DNA of 64,000 nucleotides from Vibrio litoralis DSM 17657 (lineage in GTDB: Bacteria > Pseudomonadota > Gammaproteobacteria > Enterobacterales > Vibrionaceae): positions 124,001 through 188,000 of the forward strand of contig NZ_AUFZ01000017.1 of assembly GCF_000426765.1 (NCBI RefSeq), in the 5' to 3' direction. Under the pieces are notes generated by a model that saw nothing but the letters and a program-made list of their open reading frames with translations, ran no database searches and was not told the origin of the DNA. Both the position numbers and the translations under genes were made by a program. How positions within the stretch are numbered: the first letter of the stretch is position 1; each line of letters opens with the position of its first letter. Below, one piece after another: positions 8,818 through 17,064 of the stretch.

Positions 8818-10482
8818 ATGATACTAGACCGGATTGAAATCCTTGGCTTTCGAGGCATTAAACGTCTTTCCCTAAGCTTAAATGAAATGACCACACTACT
8901 CGGTGAAAACACTTGGGGTAAATCATCATTATTAGATGCATTGTGCATCGCCTTACCAACCACAAACCAACTATATCAATTTGAACTTGAAGATTTCCAC
9001 GTCGATTACGCCCAATCTCAGCCACAAACTCAGCAAATCCAAATCATAACTCGCTGGCGAACCTCACAGCCCAATGAACATAGAAACATTCGTTATCGCA
9101 AGCTAAAACCGGTTTGGCAAGATGATAAAGGTGCTAACAATCAACCCTGTAAAACCTGTATCTATCAGCTGAGTGCTTCACGCAGTGAGCTTAAAATTGA
9201 TACTGAATACCAGTTTTTAGATCAACAAGGCAACCCTCTAAAATTAAATGATGCCCATAAATTAGCGATGGAGTTATCTCGGGTACATCCGGTCATTCGC
9301 CTACGTGATGCGAGACGAATACCGATGCCGCACCGCCGAAAACAGCACCTTGAAAACCCAATCAATGACAAAACAGAAAAGCGCATTAATAACACCTACC
9401 GTCGATTACTGGCGATGCCCGGCCATGTAAACAAAGGTGAATTGAAAAGCACCATTAATGCGATGCAAGATTTAATCGAACACTACTTCTCATTTGAACG
9501 GCATGTGACACAACAAAAAATAGAACCTAGGGAAAACCTGTTCAGTGGAGAACATCCTTCATCAGAAGACCAAACCAGCTTAATAAAAATTCTGCGTAAA
9601 AGTAAAAATCAACAAAGTAAATTATTACTGATGGGACTACTGAATGCCTTCTTACAAGCCAAAGGCAATGCAACCATAAGCACCATGGCGCGGCCTATTT
9701 TAATTTTAGAAGATCCCGAAGGCCGACTACACCCAACCAATTTATTGAAATCGTGGGAAATACTGCAACTCATACCAATGCAAAAAATTCTCACCACCAA
9801 TAGTGGGATTTTACTTAGCGCCGTTCCTCTTTCATCGATACGTCGCCTAGTCCGTCAATCGGATATGACACAAGCTTATAGCATTCAAGAGCATCAACTT
9901 AACCGCGATGATCTCAGGCGGATCAGTTTTCATATTCGCTTTCATCGCCCTAATGCTCTATTTGCTAGGTGTTGGTTATTGGTCGAAGGCGAAACCGAAG
10001 TATGGCTGTTTAATGAATTAGCGAAAATATATGGTTATAACCTTGCAGCAGAAGGCGTACAGATTATTGAATTTGCTCAGTCTGGCTTGAAGTCATTAAT
10101 CAAAATGGCAAAAGCATTACACATAGATTGGCATGTTGTGGTTGATGGCGATCCTGCGGGTAAAAAGTACGCCACTACGGTGAGAACCCAACTCGCCCAA
10201 GATATGGAGAAACACCGACTCACTGAACTACCCGACCGAGATATCGAACACTTCCTCTATCACAATGGGTTTGAAGATTTTTTCCGTGGCATGGTACACA
10301 TCACCGCAGATCACCCTATTCCTGCGAAAAAGATTGTTCAACGAGCAGTAAAAAAACATGCCAAGCCCGATCTCGCACTGGGGATTGTTGAATATTGCGA
10401 AGAACATGGGCCAGAGAAAATTCCGCTGTTACTACGCTGGATTTTAAAACGTGTGATGACTATGGCTAGCGGCAATAATTAG
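8818..10482 (+). CDS. ybjD: OLD-family ATP-dependent endonuclease YbjD (DUF2813)
   Basis: A 554-residue protein with an ABC-type ATPase head and a Toprim nuclease domain. ATG 8818 is chosen since AAGGAG (8807-8812) lies 5 bases upstream; a GTG at 8812 overlaps that site. Walker A is GENTWGKSSLLDAL (about 29-42), the same unusual form as E. coli YbjD. PILILEDPEGRLHP (near 300) is the Walker B/D-loop region. The Toprim part shows LLVEGETEVWLF (catalytic Glu) and VVVDGDPAGKKYA (DxD). OLD nucleases take part in DNA processing or phage defence. The role of YbjD itself is not settled, and no partner gene of the GajB type is adjacent. Confidence 0.87.
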   Translation: MILDRIEILGFRGIKRLSLSLNEMTTLLGENTWGKSSLLDALCIALPTTNQLYQFELEDFHVDYAQSQPQTQQIQIITRWRTSQPNEHRNIRYRKLKPVWQDDKGANNQPCKTCIYQLSASRSELKIDTEYQFLDQQGNPLKLNDAHKLAMELSRVHPVIRLRDARRIPMPHRRKQHLENPINDKTEKRINNTYRRLLAMPGHVNKGELKSTINAMQDLIEHYFSFERHVTQQKIEPRENLFSGEHPSSEDQTSLIKILRKSKNQQSKLLLMGLLNAFLQAKGNATISTMARPILILEDPEGRLHPTNLLKSWEILQLIPMQKILTTNSGILLSAVPLSSIRRLVRQSDMTQAYSIQEHQLNRDDLRRISFHIRFHRPNALFARCWLLVEGETEVWLFNELAKIYGYNLAAEGVQIIEFAQSGLKSLIKMAKALHIDWHVVVDGDPAGKKYATTVRTQLAQDMEKHRLTELPDRDIEHFLYHNGFEDFFRGMVHITADHPIPAKKIVQRAVKKHAKPDLALGIVEYCEEHGPEKIPLLLRWILKRVMTMASGNN

Positions 10483-10564
10483 CTAGCGGCGATAATAAAA
10501 TGGTAGTATTGCAGAGATAAAATGAATACTACTATTGCCTCTCTCGTTGTAAGGATTCGATTCA

Positions 10565-11371
10565 ATGTACAAACTTATCGCTGTCGATATGGACGGAACG
10601 CTATTAAATGGTTCTGGCAAAATTTCTGAACACAATAAACAAGCTATTGCCCAAGCAAGACAACAAGGTGTTCATGTTGTACTGGCATCAGGTCGCCCAC
10701 TGGATGGTATGCGTGCAGCACTTAATGAATTAGGTATGACTCAAGATAGTGATTATGTCATCAGCTATAACGGTTCATTAGTTCAAACTGTGGCAAGCAA
10801 TACCATGATTCGCCAAGAAATTCTTACTGGTAAAGATGCAAAGTTATTAAATGACTGGGCGCAACGCTTAAATGTTTTCATTCATGCTTTTTCTCTTGAG
10901 CAAGGTTTAATTAGCCCACAATCTAACCCGTACACTACCCATGAATCGGAAATCAACGGCATCACATTAACTGAGCGCCCTTTTGAAACGCTTGATGACG
11001 CGGATCCAATTTTAAAAGTGATGATGGTTGAAGAAGAAGGAAAGCTCACTCAAGCGATTGAACAAATTACAAATGAGCTACATCAGAAATTTACCATTGT
11101 TCGTAGCGCCCCTTTCTTTTTAGAATTTATGAACCCTACCAGTGACAAAGGCTCTGGCGTACAAGCTTTAGCTAATCACCTAGGTATTCTGGCATCGGAA
11201 GTGATGACATTAGGTGATGCCGGTAATGATCACCACATGTTGGAATACGCGGGTTTAGGGATTGCAATGGGTAATGCGACGGAAGCAACCAAGCAAATTG
11301 CAGACTATGTCACTGAAACTAACGAAAACAGCGGCGTTGCTCTGGCCATTGAGAAGTTTGTCCTCAAGTAA
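10565..11371 (+). CDS. yidA: Cof-type HAD sugar phosphatase YidA
   Basis: A 268-residue HAD phosphatase, nearly the same length as E. coli YidA (270). Motif I is VDMDGTLLNGSG, motif II is LASGRP, and the C-terminal motif IV is MTLGDAGNDHHMLEYAG. The cap region (IIB type, with HESEINGITLTERPFETLDD and LKVMMVEEEG) also follows YidA. YidA removes phosphate from several sugar phosphates in vitro. The gene stands alone, downstream of ybjD by 82 bases, with its own start and a terminator after it. Confidence 0.9.
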   Translation: MYKLIAVDMDGTLLNGSGKISEHNKQAIAQARQQGVHVVLASGRPLDGMRAALNELGMTQDSDYVISYNGSLVQTVASNTMIRQEILTGKDAKLLNDWAQRLNVFIHAFSLEQGLISPQSNPYTTHESEINGITLTERPFETLDDADPILKVMMVEEEGKLTQAIEQITNELHQKFTIVRSAPFFLEFMNPTSDKGSGVQALANHLGILASEVMTLGDAGNDHHMLEYAGLGIAMGNATEATKQIADYVTETNENSGVALAIEKFVLK

Positions 11372-11399
11372 TCTAATCTACTAATCATAAACTTATATT

Positions 11400-11433
11400 A
11401 CGCACTAGATTCATTTGATCGAGTGCGTTTTTT
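11400..11433 (+). terminator. Intrinsic terminator of yidA
   Basis: A stem ACGCACTAGAT with GATCGAGTGCGT (11400-11410, 11417-11428), one mismatch, followed by a run of T. Confidence 0.85.
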
Positions 11434-11484
11434 ATGTTTCAACACCAATTCACTCATTTTATTTGCCAATTTTCAAATTCAGTG

Positions 11485-11516
11485 TTGACCTTAGAGTATA
11501 CTCCAAGGTGTAAAGT
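11485..11516 (+). promoter_or_regulatory. ZntR-type (MerR family) promoter/operator of zntA
   Basis: TTGACC (11485-11490) and TAAAGT (11511-11516) are 20 bases apart, the stretched spacer typical of MerR-family promoters. The spacer is filled by a 22-bp dyad (11488-11509) with arms ACCTTAGAGTA and TACTCCAAGGT, a single mismatch. The layout matches E. coli PzntA as I remember it (TTGACT-20-TATCCT with GGAGTCGACTCC). A metal-bound ZntR would twist this DNA to allow transcription. The regulator gene itself is not in the window. Confidence 0.9.
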
Positions 11517-11544
11517 TACCTTATCAGCCTAAGGGAGCTTCATT

Positions 11545-14001
11545 ATGACAACGAATAATATTAAAAGACTTCACAATATTTCATCCATACAAACTTTATC
11601 AAAGCCAGATTCGAAGTGTAGTTCATCTGCGTCTCATGATAATAGCGAAGAGGTTATGCCTAACATCACCGAACACGCAAGTAAAGAATGGGTTGAAGAG
11701 TGGAAAGTATCTGGAATGGATTGCCCTTCTTGCGCGAAAAAGATCGAAAATGCTGTGAATAAATTAGATGGCGTGCTATCTGCTAATGTAAAGTTTACTA
11801 CTGAAAAGTTAGTAGTTAGTTTACGTGATGCATCACTAAAGTCAGAGGTAGAAAAAGCTATCGAGAAAGCTGGTTTTTCTTCTACCTCACTATCATCACA
11901 GCAACAAAGCTGGAAAATAGCGGGTATGGATTGTCCATCGTGCGCGCAAAAAATTGAGAAAGCGGTGTCTAAAATCGAAGGCATTCAAACAGTTCAAGTG
12001 CTCTTTGCCACTGAAAAACTCTTAGTCAATTTCAACCAACCAGCCAACGCTGAACAAATTGAACAAGCTTGTCAAAATGCTGGCTTTTCTATCAAGAACT
12101 TGAATGAAGCGAGTGTTGAAAATTCAAGTGCAAAACCATCTAACCTCATTCGGGATAACTTACAAATAATCAGTATTTCTGTGGCGATGCTAGTTGGCGT
12201 CATAACGAAAATTTTGTCGCCAGAAATGAGTGAGTGGATATTTATCCTAACGTGCTTGTTGGGGTTATTACCTATTGGTAAAAAAGCCATTCAACTGGCA
12301 AGATCTGGTACACCTTTTGCTATCGAAACCTTAATGACCGTTGCTGCTTTAGGGGCGCTTTATTTAGGTGAAACGATTGAAGCTGCAATGGTATTACTTC
12401 TTTTTCTGATTGGTGAACGATTAGAAGCGTTCGCAGCATCAAGAGCGCGAAGTGGTGTGCAGAGCTTAATGGCATTGGTACCAGAAAACGCCACTAAAAT
12501 CATTGATGGTGAACGCGTACAGGTTTCTGCTGCATCATTACAACCCGGTGATATCGTCGAGGTTTCTCCTGGTTCTCGCTTACCGGCAGATGGGCAATTA
12601 CAGGATGATAATGCCAGTTTTGATGAAAGTGCACTGACCGGTGAGTCGATTCCGGTTGAACATCAAAAAGGTGACAACGTAATGGCTGGTTCCATTGCAA
12701 CTGACCGTGTAGTGCGCTTTATGATCACTTCAAAACAAGGTGAAAATGCCATCGACCGCATTTTACATTTAATTGAAGATGCCGAATCTCGCAAAGCGCC
12801 TCTCGAGCGTTTTCTAGATAAATTCAGCCGCTGGTACACGCCATTAATGATGTTGGTTGCGTTGTTGGTCATTATCACGCCACCATTATTGTTTGCTCAA
12901 ACTTGGGATACTTGGATCTACCGTGGTTTGGCGTTACTGTTAATTGCTTGCCCTTGTGCGCTAGTCATTTCTATCCCCGCGGCCATAACCTCTGGTTTAG
13001 CTACGGCAGCCCGCCGAGGTGCATTAATTAAAGGCGGTGCAGCATTAGAACAATTAGGTAAAGTTTCCGTCATGGCCTTTGATAAAACGGGCACCCTGAC
13101 CCAAGGGAAACCTGATGTCACCGACATTATTGCCTTAAATGAAACCGACAAAGAAGATCTCATGCGCTACGCAGGTGCGGTTGAAATAGGTTCAAGCCAC
13201 CCACTCGCCACATCGTTAATTCGTAAAATAGAAGCCGATGGAATCACCATTCCTGAAGCTAAAAACAAACAAGCTTTGGCTGGTGTCGGTGTTCAAGGAG
13301 AAGTTGATGAGCAACTTATTCAATTAATGTCGCCATCTAAATTAACGATGACATTAGATCAAGCAACGAGACAAACCGTTCATCGGCTTGAAGAACAAGG
13401 TAAAACGGTGGTTATTGTAACTTACAATCATCACACCGCCATTGGTATTATTGCTTGGCAAGATACATTAAGAAGCGATGCTAAACAGGCCATTCAAGCG
13501 CTACATCGATTAGGCATCCGTTCCATTATGTTAACTGGTGATAATCCAAGAAGTGCTGAGGCCATTAGTCGCCAGCTATCAATGGAGTATAAAGCGAGCT
13601 TATTGCCCCAAGATAAAGTGAATTTTGTTGAACAATTAGCTAAGCAGTCGCAGGTTGCGATGGTCGGCGATGGTATCAATGATGCTCCCGCAATGAAGGC
13701 GGCTAGCGTAAGTGTTGCCATGGGCGGAGGAACCGATGTAGCACTAGAAACGGCAGATTCAGCTATTACTCACAATCGATTGACTGAGTTGCCCGCTATG
13801 ATTGAACTTTCTCAGGCAACTATAGCTAACATTCGTCAAAACGTAAGCTTAGCATTAGGGCTTAAAGCGGTATTCTTAGTCACGAGTTTGTTGGGCATGA
13901 CTGGCCTATGGGTCGCGGTATTAGCTGATACAGGGGCAACGGCATTAGTGACCTTAAATGCACTGAGGTTGCTTCGATTTAAGCCGAAAAGTACCGATTA
14001 G
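11545..14001 (+). CDS. zntA: Zn/Cd/Pb-translocating P-type ATPase
   Basis: An 818-residue P1B-type ATPase. Two N-terminal heavy-metal-associated domains each carry GMDCPSC (about residues 58-64 and 130-136); E. coli ZntA has one. The transmembrane metal site is CPCALVISIP. The phosphorylated aspartate is in MAFDKTGTLTQGKPD; GSSHPLA binds ATP and MVGDGINDAPAM is the hinge. The last membrane helix has ADTGATALVTLNALRLL, with the Asp that distinguishes Zn/Cd/Pb pumps from copper pumps. It exports toxic divalent metals to the periplasm. The ZntR-type operator upstream fits this. The leader before the first HMA domain (about 50 residues, Ser-rich) is poorly conserved. Confidence 0.95.
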   Translation: MTTNNIKRLHNISSIQTLSKPDSKCSSSASHDNSEEVMPNITEHASKEWVEEWKVSGMDCPSCAKKIENAVNKLDGVLSANVKFTTEKLVVSLRDASLKSEVEKAIEKAGFSSTSLSSQQQSWKIAGMDCPSCAQKIEKAVSKIEGIQTVQVLFATEKLLVNFNQPANAEQIEQACQNAGFSIKNLNEASVENSSAKPSNLIRDNLQIISISVAMLVGVITKILSPEMSEWIFILTCLLGLLPIGKKAIQLARSGTPFAIETLMTVAALGALYLGETIEAAMVLLLFLIGERLEAFAASRARSGVQSLMALVPENATKIIDGERVQVSAASLQPGDIVEVSPGSRLPADGQLQDDNASFDESALTGESIPVEHQKGDNVMAGSIATDRVVRFMITSKQGENAIDRILHLIEDAESRKAPLERFLDKFSRWYTPLMMLVALLVIITPPLLFAQTWDTWIYRGLALLLIACPCALVISIPAAITSGLATAARRGALIKGGAALEQLGKVSVMAFDKTGTLTQGKPDVTDIIALNETDKEDLMRYAGAVEIGSSHPLATSLIRKIEADGITIPEAKNKQALAGVGVQGEVDEQLIQLMSPSKLTMTLDQATRQTVHRLEEQGKTVVIVTYNHHTAIGIIAWQDTLRSDAKQAIQALHRLGIRSIMLTGDNPRSAEAISRQLSMEYKASLLPQDKVNFVEQLAKQSQVAMVGDGINDAPAMKAASVSVAMGGGTDVALETADSAITHNRLTELPAMIELSQATIANIRQNVSLALGLKAVFLVTSLLGMTGLWVAVLADTGATALVTLNALRLLRFKPKSTD

Positions 14002-14024
14002 ATAAAAAGTTGATACAAAACAAG

Positions 14025-14052
14025 TTGAAACTTATGGCCTCAGAAGTATGAT
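14025..14052 (+). promoter_or_regulatory. Candidate sigma-70 promoter of the PTS EIIB-EIIA pair
   Basis: TTGAAA (14025-14030) and TATGAT (14047-14052) with a 16-base spacer, 33 bases before the EIIB start. No clear terminator separates this from zntA, so read-through is possible. Confidence 0.45.
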
Positions 14053-14085
14053 GTTGCGATTAAAGTTACCAAATAGGAAATGCCG

Positions 14086-14394
14086 ATGAAAATCGTTGCT
14101 GTTACTGCTTGTCCAACCGGAATCGCGCATACTTATATGGCTGCTGAGGCCTTGATTAAATCTGCTGCACAGGCGCAAATTAACATTCATGTTGAAACGC
14201 AAGGTGCAATGGGAATCGACAATAAGCTCACTTATAAAGATATCAGCTTAGCTCAACTGGTTTTAATCGCGTCAGATATTGAAATTGAGCAAGCTGATCG
14301 ATTTGAACAAGCACACACCATTCAAGTTTCTATCGAAGATGTTCTTATCAACCCAGACACGGTCATTCAGCGCTGCATAGCTTATGCAAAATAA
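14086..14394 (+). CDS. PTS fructose-family EIIB component (single domain)
   Basis: A 102-residue stand-alone EIIB of the fructose/mannitol family. The phosphorylated cysteine lies in VTACPTGIAHTYMAAEAL (about residues 5-22), the same signature as the EIIB domain inside the permease at 17065. ATG 14086 is preferred over 14080 because AGGA (14075-14078) is 7 bases upstream. It would pass phosphate from an EIIA to a sugar in an EIIC. No dedicated EIIC is adjacent; it may work with the nearby EIIABC permease or with a distant EIIC. The next gene overlaps its end by 11 bases. Confidence 0.9.
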   Translation: MKIVAVTACPTGIAHTYMAAEALIKSAAQAQINIHVETQGAMGIDNKLTYKDISLAQLVLIASDIEIEQADRFEQAHTIQVSIEDVLINPDTVIQRCIAYAK

Positions 14395-15205
14395 GCGTAT
14401 TACCTTCTACCTAGGTTCAACTGGGCTACCAACCTGGTTGATTAAAGGTATTCATCAACAAGTAAAACCTTTTGTGGGTAGTGTCAATTTAATTAAAGTG
14501 CAATCCCTGCAACAGGTCGATGTCAAAGACTACCTCAGTGCGATGACATTAGCGTTTCACCCTTTCGAACTTTGCCAGCTGGTATTAACTGGAGAAAATG
14601 CCGAGCAATATCAATCGCAATTAATCAACTTCTTGCAAACAGATTGCTTTGTGATTGAAACACCAGCTACCAACGCTTCTACCACGTCCAATAACAGCCT
14701 ATTTCAAATCCAATGCTTTGATATTGAAAAAGAATTAAACAACTTTACCAAGCTTTATACTGCCTTATTTTTTAAGCAAAAAGATACCGAACCAAAAGAC
14801 CAATTGATTCAAAAACAATATTGCTTAAAAAGATTGTCTCAGCTAACCCAAAATCAAGATAGCCAAGCGATAGAAGAAGCGTTGAAAAAACGTGAAGCCT
14901 TGTCGTCGACAGCGATGGCCAATGGCATTGCCCTTCCTCATCTACTTAATGCTGCAATTGATAAACCACAGCTAATTATATTAACCACCAACACGCCTTT
15001 AGATTGGGGAAGTAATTTTCCACCGGTCACACATATCATTGCTGTAATGCTACCGATTGATGCGAGTAAGCCGACCTTATTGGCGGTAAGGCATTTGGCA
15101 ACGGCTTTAGTTAATTCCGATATTAATCAATTTATTTGTCAGCATAAGCACCATTCGGAACTACAAGCCATCATCACTTGTTTTTTGAAATTGGATAAAT
15201 TTTGA
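14384..15205 (+). CDS. PTS EIIA component with an N-terminal HPr-like domain
   Basis: A 273-residue protein whose C-terminal half (about 125-270) is a fructose/nitrogen-type EIIA domain, with the phosphorylatable histidine in ANGIALPHL. The N-terminal ~90 residues align by eye with HPr: STGLPTWLIKGIHQQV corresponds to the NGLHTRPAAQFV active site, and LVLTGENAEQYQSQLINFL to the C-terminal helix. The histidine that HPr phosphorylates is a proline here, so this domain should not carry phosphate. The start overlaps the EIIB gene, so translation is probably coupled. A similar EIIB-EIIA arrangement lies beside the mannose PTS genes of V. cholerae (VC1820-VC1827 region), to my knowledge. Confidence 0.75.
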   Translation: MQNKRITFYLGSTGLPTWLIKGIHQQVKPFVGSVNLIKVQSLQQVDVKDYLSAMTLAFHPFELCQLVLTGENAEQYQSQLINFLQTDCFVIETPATNASTTSNNSLFQIQCFDIEKELNNFTKLYTALFFKQKDTEPKDQLIQKQYCLKRLSQLTQNQDSQAIEEALKKREALSSTAMANGIALPHLLNAAIDKPQLIILTTNTPLDWGSNFPPVTHIIAVMLPIDASKPTLLAVRHLATALVNSDINQFICQHKHHSELQAIITCFLKLDKF

Positions 15206-15267
15206 ATGCAAAGTGCTCAAAATAAATGGGTAGCACCTTTGCGCTCTACTTGACAGTGGCTATCATA

Positions 15268-15327
15268 CCAACGCCTCAAAAACCGGCGCAGCCTTGCTGC
15301 GCCCGAATGTGCTTTGAATTGTTAGGT
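15268..15327 (-). other. attC-like recombination site at the 3' end of rnk
   Basis: On the minus strand ACCTAAC (15327-15321) follows the rnk stop codon directly and fits the R'' core RYYYAAC. The site ends in GAGGCGTTGG, with GTT as the R' core (15275-15273). Folded as one strand, AAC pairs with GTT, then a 3-base mismatch, TCAAA pairs with TTTGA (L boxes), then an offset region, and GGCGCAGC pairs with GCTGCGCC around CTT. This is the architecture of integron attC sites, about 60 bases long. After G^TT the R' sequence (GGTA) leaves the RRRY consensus, as expected if the cassette sits in a non-integron site. Confidence 0.65.
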
Positions 15328-15741
15328 TTACATTTGGTAATCGCCAGCTCTTTCTGGTTGATAAGTGATTTCTGTGATCTTCACTTTTAGAAAACCACCT
15401 CCTGGCTTTGGCCACTCAATTTGATCGCCGATTGAAAGCCCCAATAATGCGCTCCCTACAGGAGCCAAAATGGATATTGTTTTTCCATTTGAAGCTACAT
15501 TTTTCGGATATACCAAAGTTAACTCAAATTCTTTCTGACTAGATTCAACAAAAAAACGTACTGTAGAATTCATTGTAACGATGCTTTCAGGTATTTCGTT
15601 AAGCTCTACGAGCTTCGCACGACTAAGCTCCTCTTCCAACTCTTCGATACCGGGCACGCTATTTTTTGGTAAAGAATCGATGAGAGAGTACAATCTTTCT
15701 GAATCAAGCGATGATAGTATTATTTCTGGCCTGCTTTTCAT
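15328..15741 (-). CDS. rnk: Nucleoside diphosphate kinase regulator Rnk (GreA/GreB-like)
   Basis: A 137-residue homologue of E. coli Rnk. The N-terminal part is a short helical hairpin (about 1-50), shorter than in GreA and so unable to reach the polymerase active site. The C-terminal FKBP-like Gre domain is clear: IVTMNSTVRFFV, LVYPKNVASNGKTISILAPVGSALLGL and the final YQPERAGDY, near-identical to Rnk. It binds RNA polymerase and influences nucleotide-kinase levels in other bacteria. The gene interrupts a mannose PTS locus and has attC-like sequence directly after its stop codon, so it may be a mobile cassette. A GAGG ribosome site lies upstream of the start. Confidence 0.88.
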   Translation of the reverse strand: MKSRPEIILSSLDSERLYSLIDSLPKNSVPGIEELEEELSRAKLVELNEIPESIVTMNSTVRFFVESSQKEFELTLVYPKNVASNGKTISILAPVGSALLGLSIGDQIEWPKPGGGFLKVKITEITYQPERAGDYQM

Positions 15742-15803
15742 TTCTACCTCATTAATTAGACATGGAACTCTTGGTTATTATGTAATCGTGAAAGTTAGCA
15801 ATT

Positions 15804-15852
15804 CTCTAACAGACTAATGCCACAACGGTCGGCTTTGATGCTTTTGTTAGGT
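15804..15852 (-). other. Degenerate attC-like half site upstream of rnk
   Basis: On the minus strand ACCTAAC (15852-15846) is followed by AAAAGCATCAAAGCCGACCG and the segment ends in TGTTAGAG (15811-15804). The outer CTAACA/TGTTAG arms pair, but the L-box region does not pair well. One half looks like an attC arm and the other half is degraded or replaced. If real, GTTAGAG would mark the 5' boundary of the rnk cassette. Confidence 0.35.
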
Positions 15853-16016
15853 ATTAATTGCACGCATTAGTTCATTGTAATTTTTACAATATATGATTTT
15901 GTCTTCATATTGCGATGTGAATCATATTATCAGTATCACATCCTCTATTCCATTGCCATGATTCAGCAAAAGACGAGAATGTTTCCTTTCGAAACGAACC
16001 TAACAGAATACACAAA

Positions 16017-16868
16017 CTACTCCACATACATGACGCGAAACTCACTCGGCGTTCTACCTGTTTTATTCTTAAACACTCGAAAGAAGTAGTTCACATCGTT
16101 ATAACCACAGCGCAAAGCCACTTCACTTAAACGAAATGAATAACGAGTCAGCATGAATTTCGCCCGCTCTAATCGAACCCAGGTAATGTAATCGGCCAAG
16201 CGCATGTGTCCCTGTTGACGAAACAATCGTGAAAGGTGATTTGGGCTAATATTAAATCGGTGTGCGATACTGTCTCGAGTGATATTGCGGTGGAAATTTT
16301 CTTGTATATAAATACATATCCCTTGATAAAGATCTTCACTCCGGCTTTGCGATGATAAGTCAGGAGACAGCAACATACCATGGCAATAAGTCATCAAAGC
16401 CATTAATAAATGCCCCCCCGTAGGGTGAACGTTCTTTTCTTTGGATAACGTATTTAACGCGCTGAGAATATGGTCTATCGCATGGCCAGTACGAGTTTGA
16501 ATACTGTGCTTTTGTACATCAAAAAACTTGGCTTCCCCTTTTCTTTTTTCAACCAAACTAAAACCGAGTTGGCGCTTACCAAGCAATAAGCTCAACACAC
16601 AACAATCGGTTTCCCATTCAGGCTTATTCCAACTATTAGGTGGAATATACAAAATATCCCCCGGCAAAATTTTCACCTTAGTCACACCAAAATCAGGATC
16701 TTCAATTTCATTGATGTACTCACCGGTGATCACAAATTCCATACGGGGAAAGTTCACTTGATAACTAAAAGGCGGTGGTGTGGTGTGATCATGGGCAAAC
16801 CACACGCGATTAAAATGCTCACGATCGGATAGCACACCTTCTAGTACATTAATAAAAGTTTGATTCAT
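16017..16868 (-). CDS. AraC-family regulator of the mannose PTS locus
   Basis: A 283-residue AraC-type protein. The N-terminal part (about 1-150) is a cupin-like sugar-sensing domain, with ILPGDILYIPPNSWNKPEW. The C-terminal double helix-turn-helix covers about 185-283: ITRDSIAHRFNISPNHLSRLFRQ and LSEVALRCGYNDVNYFFRVFKNKTGRTPSEFR. It is divergent from the EIIABC permease gene with a CRP site between them. It is the positional counterpart of V. cholerae VC1825, so it is probably a positive regulator responding to mannose or its phosphate. I used ATG 16868; a TTG at 16877 is possible, and neither has a convincing ribosome site. Confidence 0.85.
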   Translation of the reverse strand: MNQTFINVLEGVLSDREHFNRVWFAHDHTTPPPFSYQVNFPRMEFVITGEYINEIEDPDFGVTKVKILPGDILYIPPNSWNKPEWETDCCVLSLLLGKRQLGFSLVEKRKGEAKFFDVQKHSIQTRTGHAIDHILSALNTLSKEKNVHPTGGHLLMALMTYCHGMLLSPDLSSQSRSEDLYQGICIYIQENFHRNITRDSIAHRFNISPNHLSRLFRQQGHMRLADYITWVRLERAKFMLTRYSFRLSEVALRCGYNDVNYFFRVFKNKTGRTPSEFRVMYVE

Positions 16869-16931
16869 TCGGTACAACAGCCTTGGATTATTTAGTGAGT
16901 GTATACGCTATATAACACCACTTAATTTACC

Positions 16932-16947
16932 AGTGATCGGGATCACA
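16932..16947. promoter_or_regulatory. CRP-cAMP binding site between araC-type regulator and PTS permease
   Basis: AGTGATCGGGATCACA matches the TGTGA-N6-TCACA consensus in 9 of 10 defined bases. It lies 118 bases before the permease start and 64 bases before the regulator start, so it could serve either promoter. Catabolite control is expected for a sugar PTS. Confidence 0.8.
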
Positions 16948-17064
16948 AACAATTTTAGTTGTTACAATAATCCAGTAAATGCCACTTATGTGCACTATTC
17001 TTTAACGAATAATTCAACAACAATTCATATCAACAATACATAAATACTAATAATAGGTACTGCC

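Noticed and set aside
15998..16004. ACCTAAC as a further integron core site next to the AraC gene
   Set aside because: A 7-base degenerate motif is expected by chance and no attC-like fold surrounds it.
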